Source: Pimelobacter simplex (GTDB lineage: Bacteria; Actinomycetota; Actinomycetes; Propionibacteriales; Nocardioidaceae). From it: a stretch of 64,000 bases of DNA. The notes under the pieces are model-generated. The model did not search any database. It saw only the letters and a list, made by a program, of their open reading frames with translations, and was not told the DNA's origin. Position 1 is the stretch's first letter; the number at the start of each line of letters is the position of its first letter. The position numbers and the translations under genes are program-made. The stretch covers positions 930,001 to 994,000 of the forward strand of contig NZ_FOUK01000002.1 in NCBI RefSeq assembly GCF_900114845.1, written 5' to 3'. Shown piece by piece: positions 30,301 to 38,261 of this stretch.

Positions 30301-31247
30301 GCGCACCGGGCTTCTCCGGCAGCGGCGCGATCCTGACCCAGACGGTCGAGATCGGCAGCGTCGACCTCGACCTGACGTCGTCCGACACCGACGCGGGCGT
30401 CGGCGACGACGTCACGTTCACCGTCGCGGTCACCGCGCCGGGCGCGGGGGCCACCCCGACCGGGTCGGTCCAGATCGTCATCGACGGGCGCCCGTCCGGT
30501 CCCGCCCTCACCCTCGAGGACGGCACCGCGACCAGCCCGGCGCTGGCGACCCTGACCCCGGGCGAGCACACCGTCACGGCCGTCTACTCCGGCGACCTGC
30601 GCTACGGCGCGGCCACCGCGGAGCTCACCCAGCGCGTCCTGCGCCTGGGGACGACGACCGCCCTGGCCCTCGACCGCAGCCAGACCACGTACGGCGACCC
30701 GGTCACGGCCACCGCGACCGTCACGGCGTCCGACGACCACCTGGGCGCGCCGACCGGCACGGTCACCTTCACGGTCGACGGGCAGCCGGTCGCGACCGGC
30801 ACGCTGGTCGCGGGTGCGGGCGGCGTCTCGACGGCGACGGTCACCCTGGCCTCGCCAGGGGCCGGCAACCACACGGTCCGTGCGGTGTTCGCGGGCGGCG
30901 CGAAGTTCGAGGGCAGCACGTCCGGCAACAAGCCGGTGGCGGTGGCCAAGCGCGCGACCAGCGTGAGTACCGCCCCCGCCGTCCTGTCGCTGACCCCGCT
31001 GGCGGTCCCGCTCGGGGTCCTCCGGGCGACCGTCACCGCGGGCTCGACGCCGCTGGCCGGAGTCCCGGTGGAGTTCAAGGTGGGCGCGAAGGTCGTGTGC
31101 ACCTCGACCACCAACGAGTCGGGCCTGGCCGTGTGCAGCGCGGCGGCGTACCTGCTCCAGCTCACCCTCAACGGCGGCTACGTCGCGACCTTCCAGGGCG
31201 ACGCCAACCACCTGTCCTCGACGGCGCGCGGCGCCATCCTCAAGTGA
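27369..31247 (+). CDS. Large secreted Ig-like-repeat protein 1
   Basis: A 1292-aa extracellular protein. The N-terminus has a signal peptide (about residues 25-50, ending APAGAAQA) and a roughly 250-aa unique domain. From about residue 310 there are some nine Ig-like (Big_3-type) repeats of 90-100 aa, each with the pattern T-x-T-V, then GEPV.FTATV, then GTPSGTVQF.VDG, and HTVTAVYSG. No LPXTG or membrane anchor is visible at the C-terminus (ARGAILK). A role in adhesion or surface-layer structure is likely. It is followed after 14 nt by a paralogue. A 1320-aa frame on the other strand is a shadow of this high-GC sequence. Confidence 0.88.
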   Translation: MLPAPIDSTLPTPGRHRAARAFRRRLAWLSVLATVVATMVATAGTAPAGAAQAPGDDVPAWSTGWSWTYQSNFRYLADGTDVSLNENVTYTVAGVETFQGQPAYKLNITGTITGGSGSAAVDGVGNAELSNFAGSVSGTKFVRRSDLALLQETQHQNLTGRAKVSIITQNITATIDLVMTPTRGWRALAFPLDAGQSWSNDVDVAYNGGFSYNAGSLASGTSTFDGIFSFKDPSSVTNATSAVPIGSVSTRRVHAQSADGQTVNTHWWSATHRNDAQELLRLPLDGGSLTLDRKLSAASTPAPGTTLTGTVTPSLSCAGGDVTVSGRLSTGAAGVPVSIALDKSPVDPGGAVTATTTTTAGGNYSATIAAPAEADGLSKTGARASWGVVVTSAGASAAGTLVVTPRSCSTLTYTGDTSAAQGSTATLRAVLADRTGGDVSGRTVTFALSGGASATATTNGAGVAETTISVAGPPRSATVTATYAGAPGLEPASTSSAFTVGTIATTTTVSADPAVVPLGEPVRFTATVAPAHGGTPSGTVQFRVDGADFGAAVALSGGSATSPALSTLTLGDHTVTAVYSGSTDHTGSTSAAVTFRVREPLKATTTTSTVDPSTAVYGEPVTLGATVSTATGTPTGEVVFTVEGHEVGRAGVSPDGTAGTTVADLPVGSNPVVATYRGDDVFGASAASPRTVTVGKAAVDVTLDASDSSTVTGEAVGLTATVAVRAPGGGAPDGTVQLLVDGNPVGAPVDVVNGAAAFPPLTTLTAGTHTLRAAYSGSSRYAAGADQRTQDVSPADTTVALVANPSPSVQDENVRLTASVVAAAPGSGAPTGTVTFLSGGDPIGSAPLEASASGSTAVLDLDDLPPGTHQLVATYDGDADYRGAASAPTSHTVIAGTAVAATATELSSSANPATYGDAVRFRAEVTTADGVPSGTVQFSLDGTDLGAPVAVDGDGVALSEAVTSAEPGDHTVIASFVGAPGFSGSGAILTQTVEIGSVDLDLTSSDTDAGVGDDVTFTVAVTAPGAGATPTGSVQIVIDGRPSGPALTLEDGTATSPALATLTPGEHTVTAVYSGDLRYGAATAELTQRVLRLGTTTALALDRSQTTYGDPVTATATVTASDDHLGAPTGTVTFTVDGQPVATGTLVAGAGGVSTATVTLASPGAGNHTVRAVFAGGAKFEGSTSGNKPVAVAKRATSVSTAPAVLSLTPLAVPLGVLRATVTAGSTPLAGVPVEFKVGAKVVCTSTTNESGLAVCSAAAYLLQLTLNGGYVATFQGDANHLSSTARGAILK

Positions 31248-31261
31248 AAGGAAGACCCGCT

Positions 31262-34200
31262 GTGCGCCGATCCATCGCCGCTCTCGCGGCCTTCGCCCTG
31301 ACCCTCGGCACGCCCGTCCTGCTCGCCACCTCGGCGTCCGCGGACATCACCGGGCCTGCCGACGGGGCCGTCCTCCGGGGCAATGCGACCTTGTCCAACA
31401 GCGGTGCCTCCGACGGCACCGGCTGCCTCAACGCCAGTGGCCCGCAGACCACGCTGCAGCTGATCAACAGCTCCGGCGGGGTCGTGTTCGAGAGCGTCCA
31501 GGGAGGCACCGGCGGCAAGAGCGCCGGCATCGACACCCACAACTACCCCAACGGGGCCTACACGGCGCGGGCCGTCGAGCGGAACCGCTCGGGCTTCCTC
31601 TACTGCTCCAACAACACCAAGACCACCAACCGGTCGGTGACGATCGACAACATCACCCAGCTCGCCTACTCCGGCGCCACCGAGGGGCCGCAGAACACCT
31701 CGGTGACCGTGAAGGCGACGCTGACCGACCCGAACCTCGGCGCCTCGGTGCTGCCGGGCCGGACGGTCACCTTCGCGCTGACCGGCGGCACGTCGGTCAG
31801 CGCGACCACCGACGGCAACGGCGTCGCGACCGCGACGCTGCCCGTCTCGGGTCCGCCGCGCAGTGCCGTCGTGTCGGCATCGTTCGCGCAGACCGCCTAC
31901 TACAAGGGATCGACGGCCACGAGCGCCTTCGGGGTCGGCAAGAACCCGTCGACCACGACGCTCGTGCCGCCGGCCTCGGTGGTGCACGGTGAGGCGGTCT
32001 CGTTCACCGCGCAGGTGGCCCGGGTCAACGGCACCAGCGAGCCCACCGGCACCGTGCAGTTCACGGTCGACGGCACCGACCTCGGGGCACCCGTCCCGGT
32101 CGGCGCCGGCACCGCGACGTCGCCGCCGACGGACTCGCTGAGCACCGGCTCGCACACCATCGGCGCCTCCTACAGCGGCGACGGCAACCTGATCGGCAGC
32201 AGCGCCACCACGCGGGAGCTCACGGTCGGCAAGGCGCCCACCTCGACGGTGCTCACCAGCACCGGCTCCCCCACGGTCAGCGGTGAGGCGGTGACGTTCA
32301 CCGCCGAGGTCGACGTGGTCGCGCCCGGCGTCGGCCAGCCCGGCGGCGCCGTCCAGTTCAACATCGACGGCGACCCCTACGGCACGGCGATCCCGCTCAC
32401 CGGCGACACCGCGACGCTGACCGTCAGCAACCTGCGTCCCGGCAACCACGCCGTGCAGGCGACGTACAACGGCAACGGGGACTTCGCGAGCAGCAGCTCG
32501 GCCGAGCTCACCCACGGCGTCAACCGGGCCGACACCACGGTCGACCTGACGACGTCCAACGCCGACGCCGTGGCCGGTGAGCCGCTGCGGTTCACCGCCG
32601 ACGTCGCCGTCGCGGGCCCGGGTGCGGGCGAGCCGACCGGCACCGTGCAGTTCGCCGCGGACGGCGAGCCGATCGGCGCCCCGGTCGCCCTCAACGGCGG
32701 GACGGCGGTCTCCCCGCCGGTCGGCCTCGACGCGGGCAACCACGTGATCACCGCGAACTACGAGGGCGACGACCGCTTCGCGGGCGGCTCGGACACGCTG
32801 ACCCAGAAGGTCGTCGCGGCCACCACCACGACGACGGTCAGCTCCTCGCCGAACCCTTCGGTGGTCGGCCAGCAGGTCACCGTCACCGCCACGGTCACGC
32901 CGGACGCTCCCGCGACCGGCGACCCGCAGGGCGCCGTCCAGTTCGAGATCGACGGCCAGCCCGGCCCGTACGTGACCCTCGAGGACGGCACCGCCACGAT
33001 GAGCACGAGCACGCTCGCCCGCGGCACCCACCAGGTGAAGGCCCGCTACCTCAGCGCGGACCCGAACTTCATCACCAGCGTCTCCTCGACCGCGACCCAC
33101 ACGGTCAACAAGGCCGCGACGAAGACCACCGTCGTCAGCTCGTCCCCGACGGCCGTCTCCGGTCAGCCGGTGACGATCACCGCCACCGTCGGCGTCGTCG
33201 CCCCCGGTGCCGGCTCGCCCTCGGGCACGGTGACCTTCACCGACGGCAGCACCGTGCTGGGCACCGTCCCGGTCTCGTCCGCGACCGGCGGCATCGCCTC
33301 GGTCACGCTCGACGACCTCGGCGTCGGCCAGCACGCGATCGTCGCGACGTACGACGGCGACGACAGCTTCTCCGGCAGCAACGGCTCGGTGGCGCAGAAG
33401 GTGCAGCGGGCGCAGACCTCGACGCTGCTGACCTCGTCGGCCAACCCGACGCCGTCGGGTGGCTCGGTGACCTTCACCGCCACCGTCAGCCCGGTCGCCC
33501 CCGGCGCCGGCGCCCCCACGGGCACGGTGCAGCTCAAGGTCAACGGCGCCAACCTCGGCGCTCCGGTGGCGATCGTCGACGGCGTCGCCGTCAGCACCGG
33601 GTTCAGCTCGGCGGCTCCCGGCACCTACCGGATCTCCGCGGTCTACAGCGGCGAACCGCGCTTCGTCGGGAGCACCGGCCTGCTCGACCAGGGCAACGGC
33701 CAGACCGTCGGCAAGGGCGGCACCGCGCTCGACCTCGTCGCGGACGCCGAGACCGCCGACCAGGGCCAGCCGGTGACGTTCACCGCGACGGTCCAGGTCG
33801 TCTCCCCCGCCACCGGCCGGGCCACCGGTCCGGTCCAGTTCTGGGACGGCGACACGCTGCTCGGGGCGGCCAACCTGACCCCGGCCTCCGCCGAGCGGAC
33901 CAGCACCGCGTCGTACACGACGACGGGGCTGACGCCCGGCGCCCACCAGGTCCGCGCGGTCTACGGCGGCAGCTTCAACTACACCGGCAGCGAGTCGGCG
34001 ACCGGGGTGAGCGTCGGTGCGGTCGAGACCGTCACCGGGATCACCTCGAGCGCCAACCCGGCGACGTACGGCGGCCGGGTGACGCTCACCGCGATCGTCT
34101 CGGACGCCGTCCCGACCCCGGGCAAGCCCACCGGCTCGGTCACCTTCCGCTCCGGCAACGCGGTGCTCGGCACCGCGCCGCTGGCGACGGTCGAGGGCCA

Positions 34201-34630
34201 GCAGCGGGCCACGCTGCAGGTCGACGGGTTCGCCGCGGGCAGCCACCGGCTGACCGCGACGTACTCCGGTGACCTGAGCCGGGCGGGGAGCGCCTCGCCC
34301 GAGCTCGTCCAGGTCGTCGACCGGGCACCGGCCACGATCACCGACATGGCAGTGGTCAACTCGCAGCTCTGGACGGTCCGCACCGTCAAGGCCACGCTGC
34401 GCGGCGTCGGAGGGGCCCCGCTCCCGGGGCAGCGGCTGGTGTTCTCGACGACCAGCTCGCTGGCCGGCGGCTACCTGTTCATCTGCGACGCGGTCACCGA
34501 CAGCACCGGCTCGGCGTCGTGCCGGGTGCCCGGCGGCATCCCGGCCTACGTCAACGCCGAGGGCTTCGACGTGACGTTCGCCGGCAACGCCAGCTACCTG
34601 CCGACCACCGACCACGGCGGCGGGCGCTAA
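31262..34630 (+). CDS. Large secreted Ig-like-repeat protein 2
   Basis: An 1122-aa paralogue of the preceding gene. GTG 31262 is preceded by AAGGAAG at a good distance. The signal peptide ends TSASADITG. The N-terminal domain of about 110 aa contains two cysteine pairs (TGCLNAS, FLYCSNN), and about nine Ig-like repeats follow (for example GTVQFTVDGTDLGAPV and GSHTIGASYSGDGN). The C-terminus has CDAVTDS and SCRVPGG, as in bacterial Ig-like end caps. The two genes are probably co-transcribed and end at a strong hairpin. Confidence 0.88.
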   Translation: MRRSIAALAAFALTLGTPVLLATSASADITGPADGAVLRGNATLSNSGASDGTGCLNASGPQTTLQLINSSGGVVFESVQGGTGGKSAGIDTHNYPNGAYTARAVERNRSGFLYCSNNTKTTNRSVTIDNITQLAYSGATEGPQNTSVTVKATLTDPNLGASVLPGRTVTFALTGGTSVSATTDGNGVATATLPVSGPPRSAVVSASFAQTAYYKGSTATSAFGVGKNPSTTTLVPPASVVHGEAVSFTAQVARVNGTSEPTGTVQFTVDGTDLGAPVPVGAGTATSPPTDSLSTGSHTIGASYSGDGNLIGSSATTRELTVGKAPTSTVLTSTGSPTVSGEAVTFTAEVDVVAPGVGQPGGAVQFNIDGDPYGTAIPLTGDTATLTVSNLRPGNHAVQATYNGNGDFASSSSAELTHGVNRADTTVDLTTSNADAVAGEPLRFTADVAVAGPGAGEPTGTVQFAADGEPIGAPVALNGGTAVSPPVGLDAGNHVITANYEGDDRFAGGSDTLTQKVVAATTTTTVSSSPNPSVVGQQVTVTATVTPDAPATGDPQGAVQFEIDGQPGPYVTLEDGTATMSTSTLARGTHQVKARYLSADPNFITSVSSTATHTVNKAATKTTVVSSSPTAVSGQPVTITATVGVVAPGAGSPSGTVTFTDGSTVLGTVPVSSATGGIASVTLDDLGVGQHAIVATYDGDDSFSGSNGSVAQKVQRAQTSTLLTSSANPTPSGGSVTFTATVSPVAPGAGAPTGTVQLKVNGANLGAPVAIVDGVAVSTGFSSAAPGTYRISAVYSGEPRFVGSTGLLDQGNGQTVGKGGTALDLVADAETADQGQPVTFTATVQVVSPATGRATGPVQFWDGDTLLGAANLTPASAERTSTASYTTTGLTPGAHQVRAVYGGSFNYTGSESATGVSVGAVETVTGITSSANPATYGGRVTLTAIVSDAVPTPGKPTGSVTFRSGNAVLGTAPLATVEGQQRATLQVDGFAAGSHRLTATYSGDLSRAGSASPELVQVVDRAPATITDMAVVNSQLWTVRTVKATLRGVGGAPLPGQRLVFSTTSSLAGGYLFICDAVTDSTGSASCRVPGGIPAYVNAEGFDVTFAGNASYLPTTDHGGGR

Positions 34631-34645
34631 CCCTCGACGAAGTGC

Positions 34646-34689
34646 GGGGGTTGCGGGGTCGAGATCGTGATCTCGACCCCGCAACCCCC
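34646..34689. terminator. Perfect 21-bp hairpin between convergent genes
   Basis: Arms 34646-34666 and 34669-34689 pair perfectly with a 2-nt spacer (GT). Outer bases ACGAAGT and ACTTCGT extend the dyad loosely. It lies between the stops of the Ig-repeat gene (34630, plus) and the LTD gene (34723, minus), so a bidirectional terminator is the simplest reading. Confidence 0.75.
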
Positions 34690-34722
34690 TAACTTCGGCC
34701 CCGCAACCGGGCTACTTCGTGG

Positions 34723-37700
34723 TCAGCGGCGGCGGACCTTCACGGCGGGTGAGGTGAGGGTGAGCGGGGCGTAGCCGGCGGCGGTGTAGGTCACCTTGAC
34801 CGTGATCCGGTGCCCGGCCCACTTCCGCTCCAGGCGGAGCTTCGCGGCCTCGGCGCCGGCGATCCGGCGGCCGTCGACGTACCAGGCGTAGCCGGCCTTC
34901 GCGGACGGCGTGACCCGGCCGAGCCGGACCGCGACCTTGGTGCCGACCCGCGCCTTGCCGGTGATCCTCGGCCGTCCGGCCGGCGCCAGCGTGCCCACCG
35001 CGACGGGCGTGGTGGCGCTCGACGTCGTCGCCGCGTCGAGGAAGCCGTCGGCGGTGACCGTGACCCGCAGGCTGATCCGCCGGCCGGCCAGGGCCGGGGT
35101 GAGGAGCAGCTTCGCGGTGGTGGCGCCGGCGATCGGCGTCCCGCCCGCCAGCCACTGGTACGACGTCGTGCCCGGCGCCGGCGTCCAGGTGCCGGCGGTT
35201 CCGGTCAGCGTGGCGCCGACCTTCGCCGTCCCCTTCACGACCGGGGCCGCCGTGTTGACGACCGGCGTCGGGGGCGTCGACACCTCGGTGCACGGGAACG
35301 TGCCCTCGCGCAGCGAGAAGCCGTCGGTGTCGCCGTCGTCGGACCACAGCACCGCCTTCTGCCCGGCGACGCAGGTCGACTGCGGCGCGAGCGCGAAGCC
35401 CTCGTTGTTGAGGTTCGGCATCCCGACCGGGCGCTGGTAGGCCGCGCTGATCGCGAACTTCCCGCTCTGCTGCAGCTTCATCGTGACCGTGGTGCCGTCG
35501 CAGCTGTCGTCGCAGACCGCCCAGAGCCGCTCGGCCTCGGGGTCCCAGACGACGTCCATGACGCCCGGCAGGCCGGCGTTGGTCGTGAGCCTCGGGTCGA
35601 TCGTGGCGACCAGGTGCACGCTCTCCTGGACGGCGGCCGTCTGGTCGAGCGCGAGCACGTAGAGCTTCCCGGTCCCCTCGACCGCGATGACGTAGAGGCC
35701 GGTGCCGTGCGCCGGGTAGGTGCTCGGCGTGTAGGCCTGGCCGGTGCTCTCGTCGACGAAGCCGCCGGCGGTGAGGGCGGCGTCCGGGATCCAGGTGATG
35801 CCCTCGAGGCCGAGGTTGGCACCGACGGCCGGGACCACGGAGGTGGGGATCGCCCACTCGTCGGTCGCGTTCATCGACGTGCCGGGCTCGTAGCGCAGCA
35901 CGACGTTCTTGCTGACGCCGCTGACCTCGTTGTTGCGCTCGGCGGCCAGGTAGATCGCGCGGTCGGGGCCGATGGTGATGCCCTCGGTGTCGGGAGCGCC
36001 GGTGCCGTCGGCGTAGCGCGGGTTCCTGCCGGGCGCCCAGCCGGCGGCGGGGACGTAGCCGTCGCCGTCCTTGACCAGCTTGGTCAGCGTGCCCGCCTTG
36101 TTCTGCGCGACCCACAGCGTGCTCGGGTCCTCCGGGTCGAGGACCAGGCCGCTGGCGTCCTGGTTGAACGTGCCCGCCTGGTCGACGGTGCGGATCGTCT
36201 GCGAGCCAGGCCAGGCCTGGGTGTCGAGACCCGGGCAGCTGTTGACCGCGCCCGGTGTGGGGGCGACGTTGTCGACGAACGCGCCGACGCCGTCCTTGCA
36301 CCGGCCGTAGGTCTGGGTCGCGTGGGCGGCCCAGGCGTGGGAGTCGATCAGCTTCGCGCTCGGGTCGTAGAGCCGCACCGCGTCCGCACCACCGAGACCC
36401 GCGAGCGGGTTCACGACGAGGTGCCCGTGCGCCGGGACGACGCTCGGCGCGGGCAGCGTGGTCGGGTCGGTCTCGCCGCTGTCCTTAAGCACCCAGCCGG
36501 CCAGGTCGACCGGCGCGTCGGAGAGGTTGACCAGCTCGACCCAGTCGGGGCCGGCGGCCGCGTCGCTCGACTCGATCTCGTTGATCCGGATCGGGCTGCA
36601 CGCGTTGGCCCCGCCCCGGGTCGGGACCGTGGTCACCTCCCAGTCGCCGGTGCCGTCGGGGCAGCGGCCGTACGTCGTCGCGGCGTGCCCGCCGGACCAC
36701 GCGTAGCTGTCGACGACGGAGGTGCCGTCGGCCTGGTAGAGCGTGACCGCGTCGTCGACGCCGAGGCCGAAGCCCGGCGGCGGGAACTCCGTGTAGAGCG
36801 CGAAGAAGGCGCCGGGCGCGAGCGTCGTGCCACCGGGGACGACGGCGAACGGGTGGCCGGTGTCGGCGTCGCGGACCTTCCAGCCCGAGACGTCGATCGG
36901 CGCGGTGCCGGTGTTGGTGATCTCGACCCAGTCGCCCACGGTGTCGCCGTTGGACTCGACCTCGTTGAGCCTGACGGTGCTCGGGTCGGGGCCGGTGCCG
37001 CCACCGCCGGGCTTGCCCGGCGGGTTGTTGCCGAGCGTGCTGGTGCCCGGCGAGGCGACGAACGCGCCGGCCGCGGTCGACGTCCAGGAGCCCTCGGCGT
37101 CGCCTGCGGTCGCGCGGGTCCAGGCGCTGGCGGTGTTCGCGCCGAGTGCGGCCTCCGGCACCCACGCGCTGGCGGTGTCGGTGCGCGGGCCAGCGACGGC
37201 GCCGGTGCCCTGGTCGTTGTAGGTGAGCCGGTCGACGAGCGCGCCCGAGCCGTCGTGGACGTTGATCTCGTCGCTGCGCCCGAGGCCGACCGGGTTGCTG
37301 CCGAGGACCTTGACCGTCGCGGGCAGGTCCCACTCGGTCCGGAAGGCGTCGGCGGTGGCCTCGCTGACCACGCCGGACTCACCGCGGGCCAGCGTGCCCA
37401 GCGGGCTCAGGCTGACCGCGTTCGGCGTCCGGGCGCTGTCGTTGTACGACCACCCGGTCAGGTCGGCCGGGCCGGCGCCGAGGTTGGTCAGCTCGAAGAA
37501 CTCCGAGCCGTTGTACTCCCACTCGGTGATCCGCACGGTGCTCGCGCCGCCGTGGGACGACGTGCCGGGCGAGCCGAGGAAGCCGCCCGCCGACGTCCAC
37601 GAGCCCTCGGCGTCGCCGGCGGTCGAGAGCGTCCAGCCGGTGGCGTCCTGGTTCGGGAGCGCGGCTGCGCTCGGCACCCAGGCGCTCGCGAGGTCGGTGC

Positions 37701-38151
37701 GCGGGCCGAGGCCGGTCTGGTCGTTGTAGGCGAGCCGGTCGACGAGCGCGCCCTCGGCGTCGTAGATGTTCATCTCGTCGGAGCGGCTGAGGTTCTGGTC
37801 GTTGTCACCGACCACCTTCACGGCGACCGGGAGGTCCCACTCGGTGCGGAAGGCGGCGGCGCTGGCCTCGCTGACGATCGCCGACTCCCCCGCCCGCAGC
37901 GTGCCGAGGCCGCCGATCGGGAAGGCACCCGCGGTCCGGCTGCTGTCGTCGAACGACCAGCCGGTCAGGTCGACGGCGTCGGAGCCGGTGTTGGTGATCT
38001 CCACGAACTCCGAGCCGTTGTAGGCCCACTCGGTGATCTGGACGTCGGAGGCGGCCGCCTGGGCGGGCGCCGTGGTGGACAGGACGAGCGGGACGGGCGC
38101 CAGGAGGGTCGCCGCCGCGAGCAGGCCGGTGAGCCGGGGGGATGTTCGCAC
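34723..38151 (-). CDS. Secreted multi-lamin-tail-domain protein with phytase-like propeller
   Basis: An 1142-aa exported protein. The signal peptide ends TAPAQAAAS (about residue 33). Four lamin-tail (LTD) domains follow, marked by ITEWAYNGSEFVEITN, ITEWEYNGSEFFELTN, LNEVESNGDTVGDWVEITN and INEIESSDAAAGPDWVELVN. Next is an esterase-like phytase-type beta-propeller (about residues 640-960; DPSTLWVAQNKAGTLTKL, DTEGITIGPDRAIYLAAERN). The C-terminus has two Ig-like modules (VGATLTGTAGTWTPAPGTTS). LTDs are found in bacterial extracellular nucleases and surface proteins. No anchor is visible. The catalytic role of the propeller is uncertain. Confidence 0.85.
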   Translation of the reverse strand: MRTSPRLTGLLAAATLLAPVPLVLSTTAPAQAAASDVQITEWAYNGSEFVEITNTGSDAVDLTGWSFDDSSRTAGAFPIGGLGTLRAGESAIVSEASAAAFRTEWDLPVAVKVVGDNDQNLSRSDEMNIYDAEGALVDRLAYNDQTGLGPRTDLASAWVPSAAALPNQDATGWTLSTAGDAEGSWTSAGGFLGSPGTSSHGGASTVRITEWEYNGSEFFELTNLGAGPADLTGWSYNDSARTPNAVSLSPLGTLARGESGVVSEATADAFRTEWDLPATVKVLGSNPVGLGRSDEINVHDGSGALVDRLTYNDQGTGAVAGPRTDTASAWVPEAALGANTASAWTRATAGDAEGSWTSTAAGAFVASPGTSTLGNNPPGKPGGGGTGPDPSTVRLNEVESNGDTVGDWVEITNTGTAPIDVSGWKVRDADTGHPFAVVPGGTTLAPGAFFALYTEFPPPGFGLGVDDAVTLYQADGTSVVDSYAWSGGHAATTYGRCPDGTGDWEVTTVPTRGGANACSPIRINEIESSDAAAGPDWVELVNLSDAPVDLAGWVLKDSGETDPTTLPAPSVVPAHGHLVVNPLAGLGGADAVRLYDPSAKLIDSHAWAAHATQTYGRCKDGVGAFVDNVAPTPGAVNSCPGLDTQAWPGSQTIRTVDQAGTFNQDASGLVLDPEDPSTLWVAQNKAGTLTKLVKDGDGYVPAAGWAPGRNPRYADGTGAPDTEGITIGPDRAIYLAAERNNEVSGVSKNVVLRYEPGTSMNATDEWAIPTSVVPAVGANLGLEGITWIPDAALTAGGFVDESTGQAYTPSTYPAHGTGLYVIAVEGTGKLYVLALDQTAAVQESVHLVATIDPRLTTNAGLPGVMDVVWDPEAERLWAVCDDSCDGTTVTMKLQQSGKFAISAAYQRPVGMPNLNNEGFALAPQSTCVAGQKAVLWSDDGDTDGFSLREGTFPCTEVSTPPTPVVNTAAPVVKGTAKVGATLTGTAGTWTPAPGTTSYQWLAGGTPIAGATTAKLLLTPALAGRRISLRVTVTADGFLDAATTSSATTPVAVGTLAPAGRPRITGKARVGTKVAVRLGRVTPSAKAGYAWYVDGRRIAGAEAAKLRLERKWAGHRITVKVTYTAAGYAPLTLTSPAVKVRRR

Positions 38152-38261
38152 GGTCGCACGATCACGGCGACGGGCGAACTCCCGGTGAACCTGCGGTCAA
38201 CCGGGACCGACCGCGAGACGAGGCTTTCCCGCCGGCGTCGCGGAGGACGCCGGCGGGAGGC

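Noticed and set aside
27249..31211. 1320-aa open frame on the minus strand
   Set aside because: Opposite the Ig-repeat gene; the composition is Arg/Gly/Asp noise from high-GC third positions, with no domain.
28600..34600. Possible CRISPR or short tandem array in the Ig-repeat genes
   Set aside because: The repetition is of roughly 270-300-bp coding domains that vary in sequence; no short direct repeats with spacers occur anywhere in the window.
31178..34684. 1168-aa open frame on the minus strand
   Set aside because: Shadow of the second Ig-repeat gene; no signal peptide or recognisable motif.
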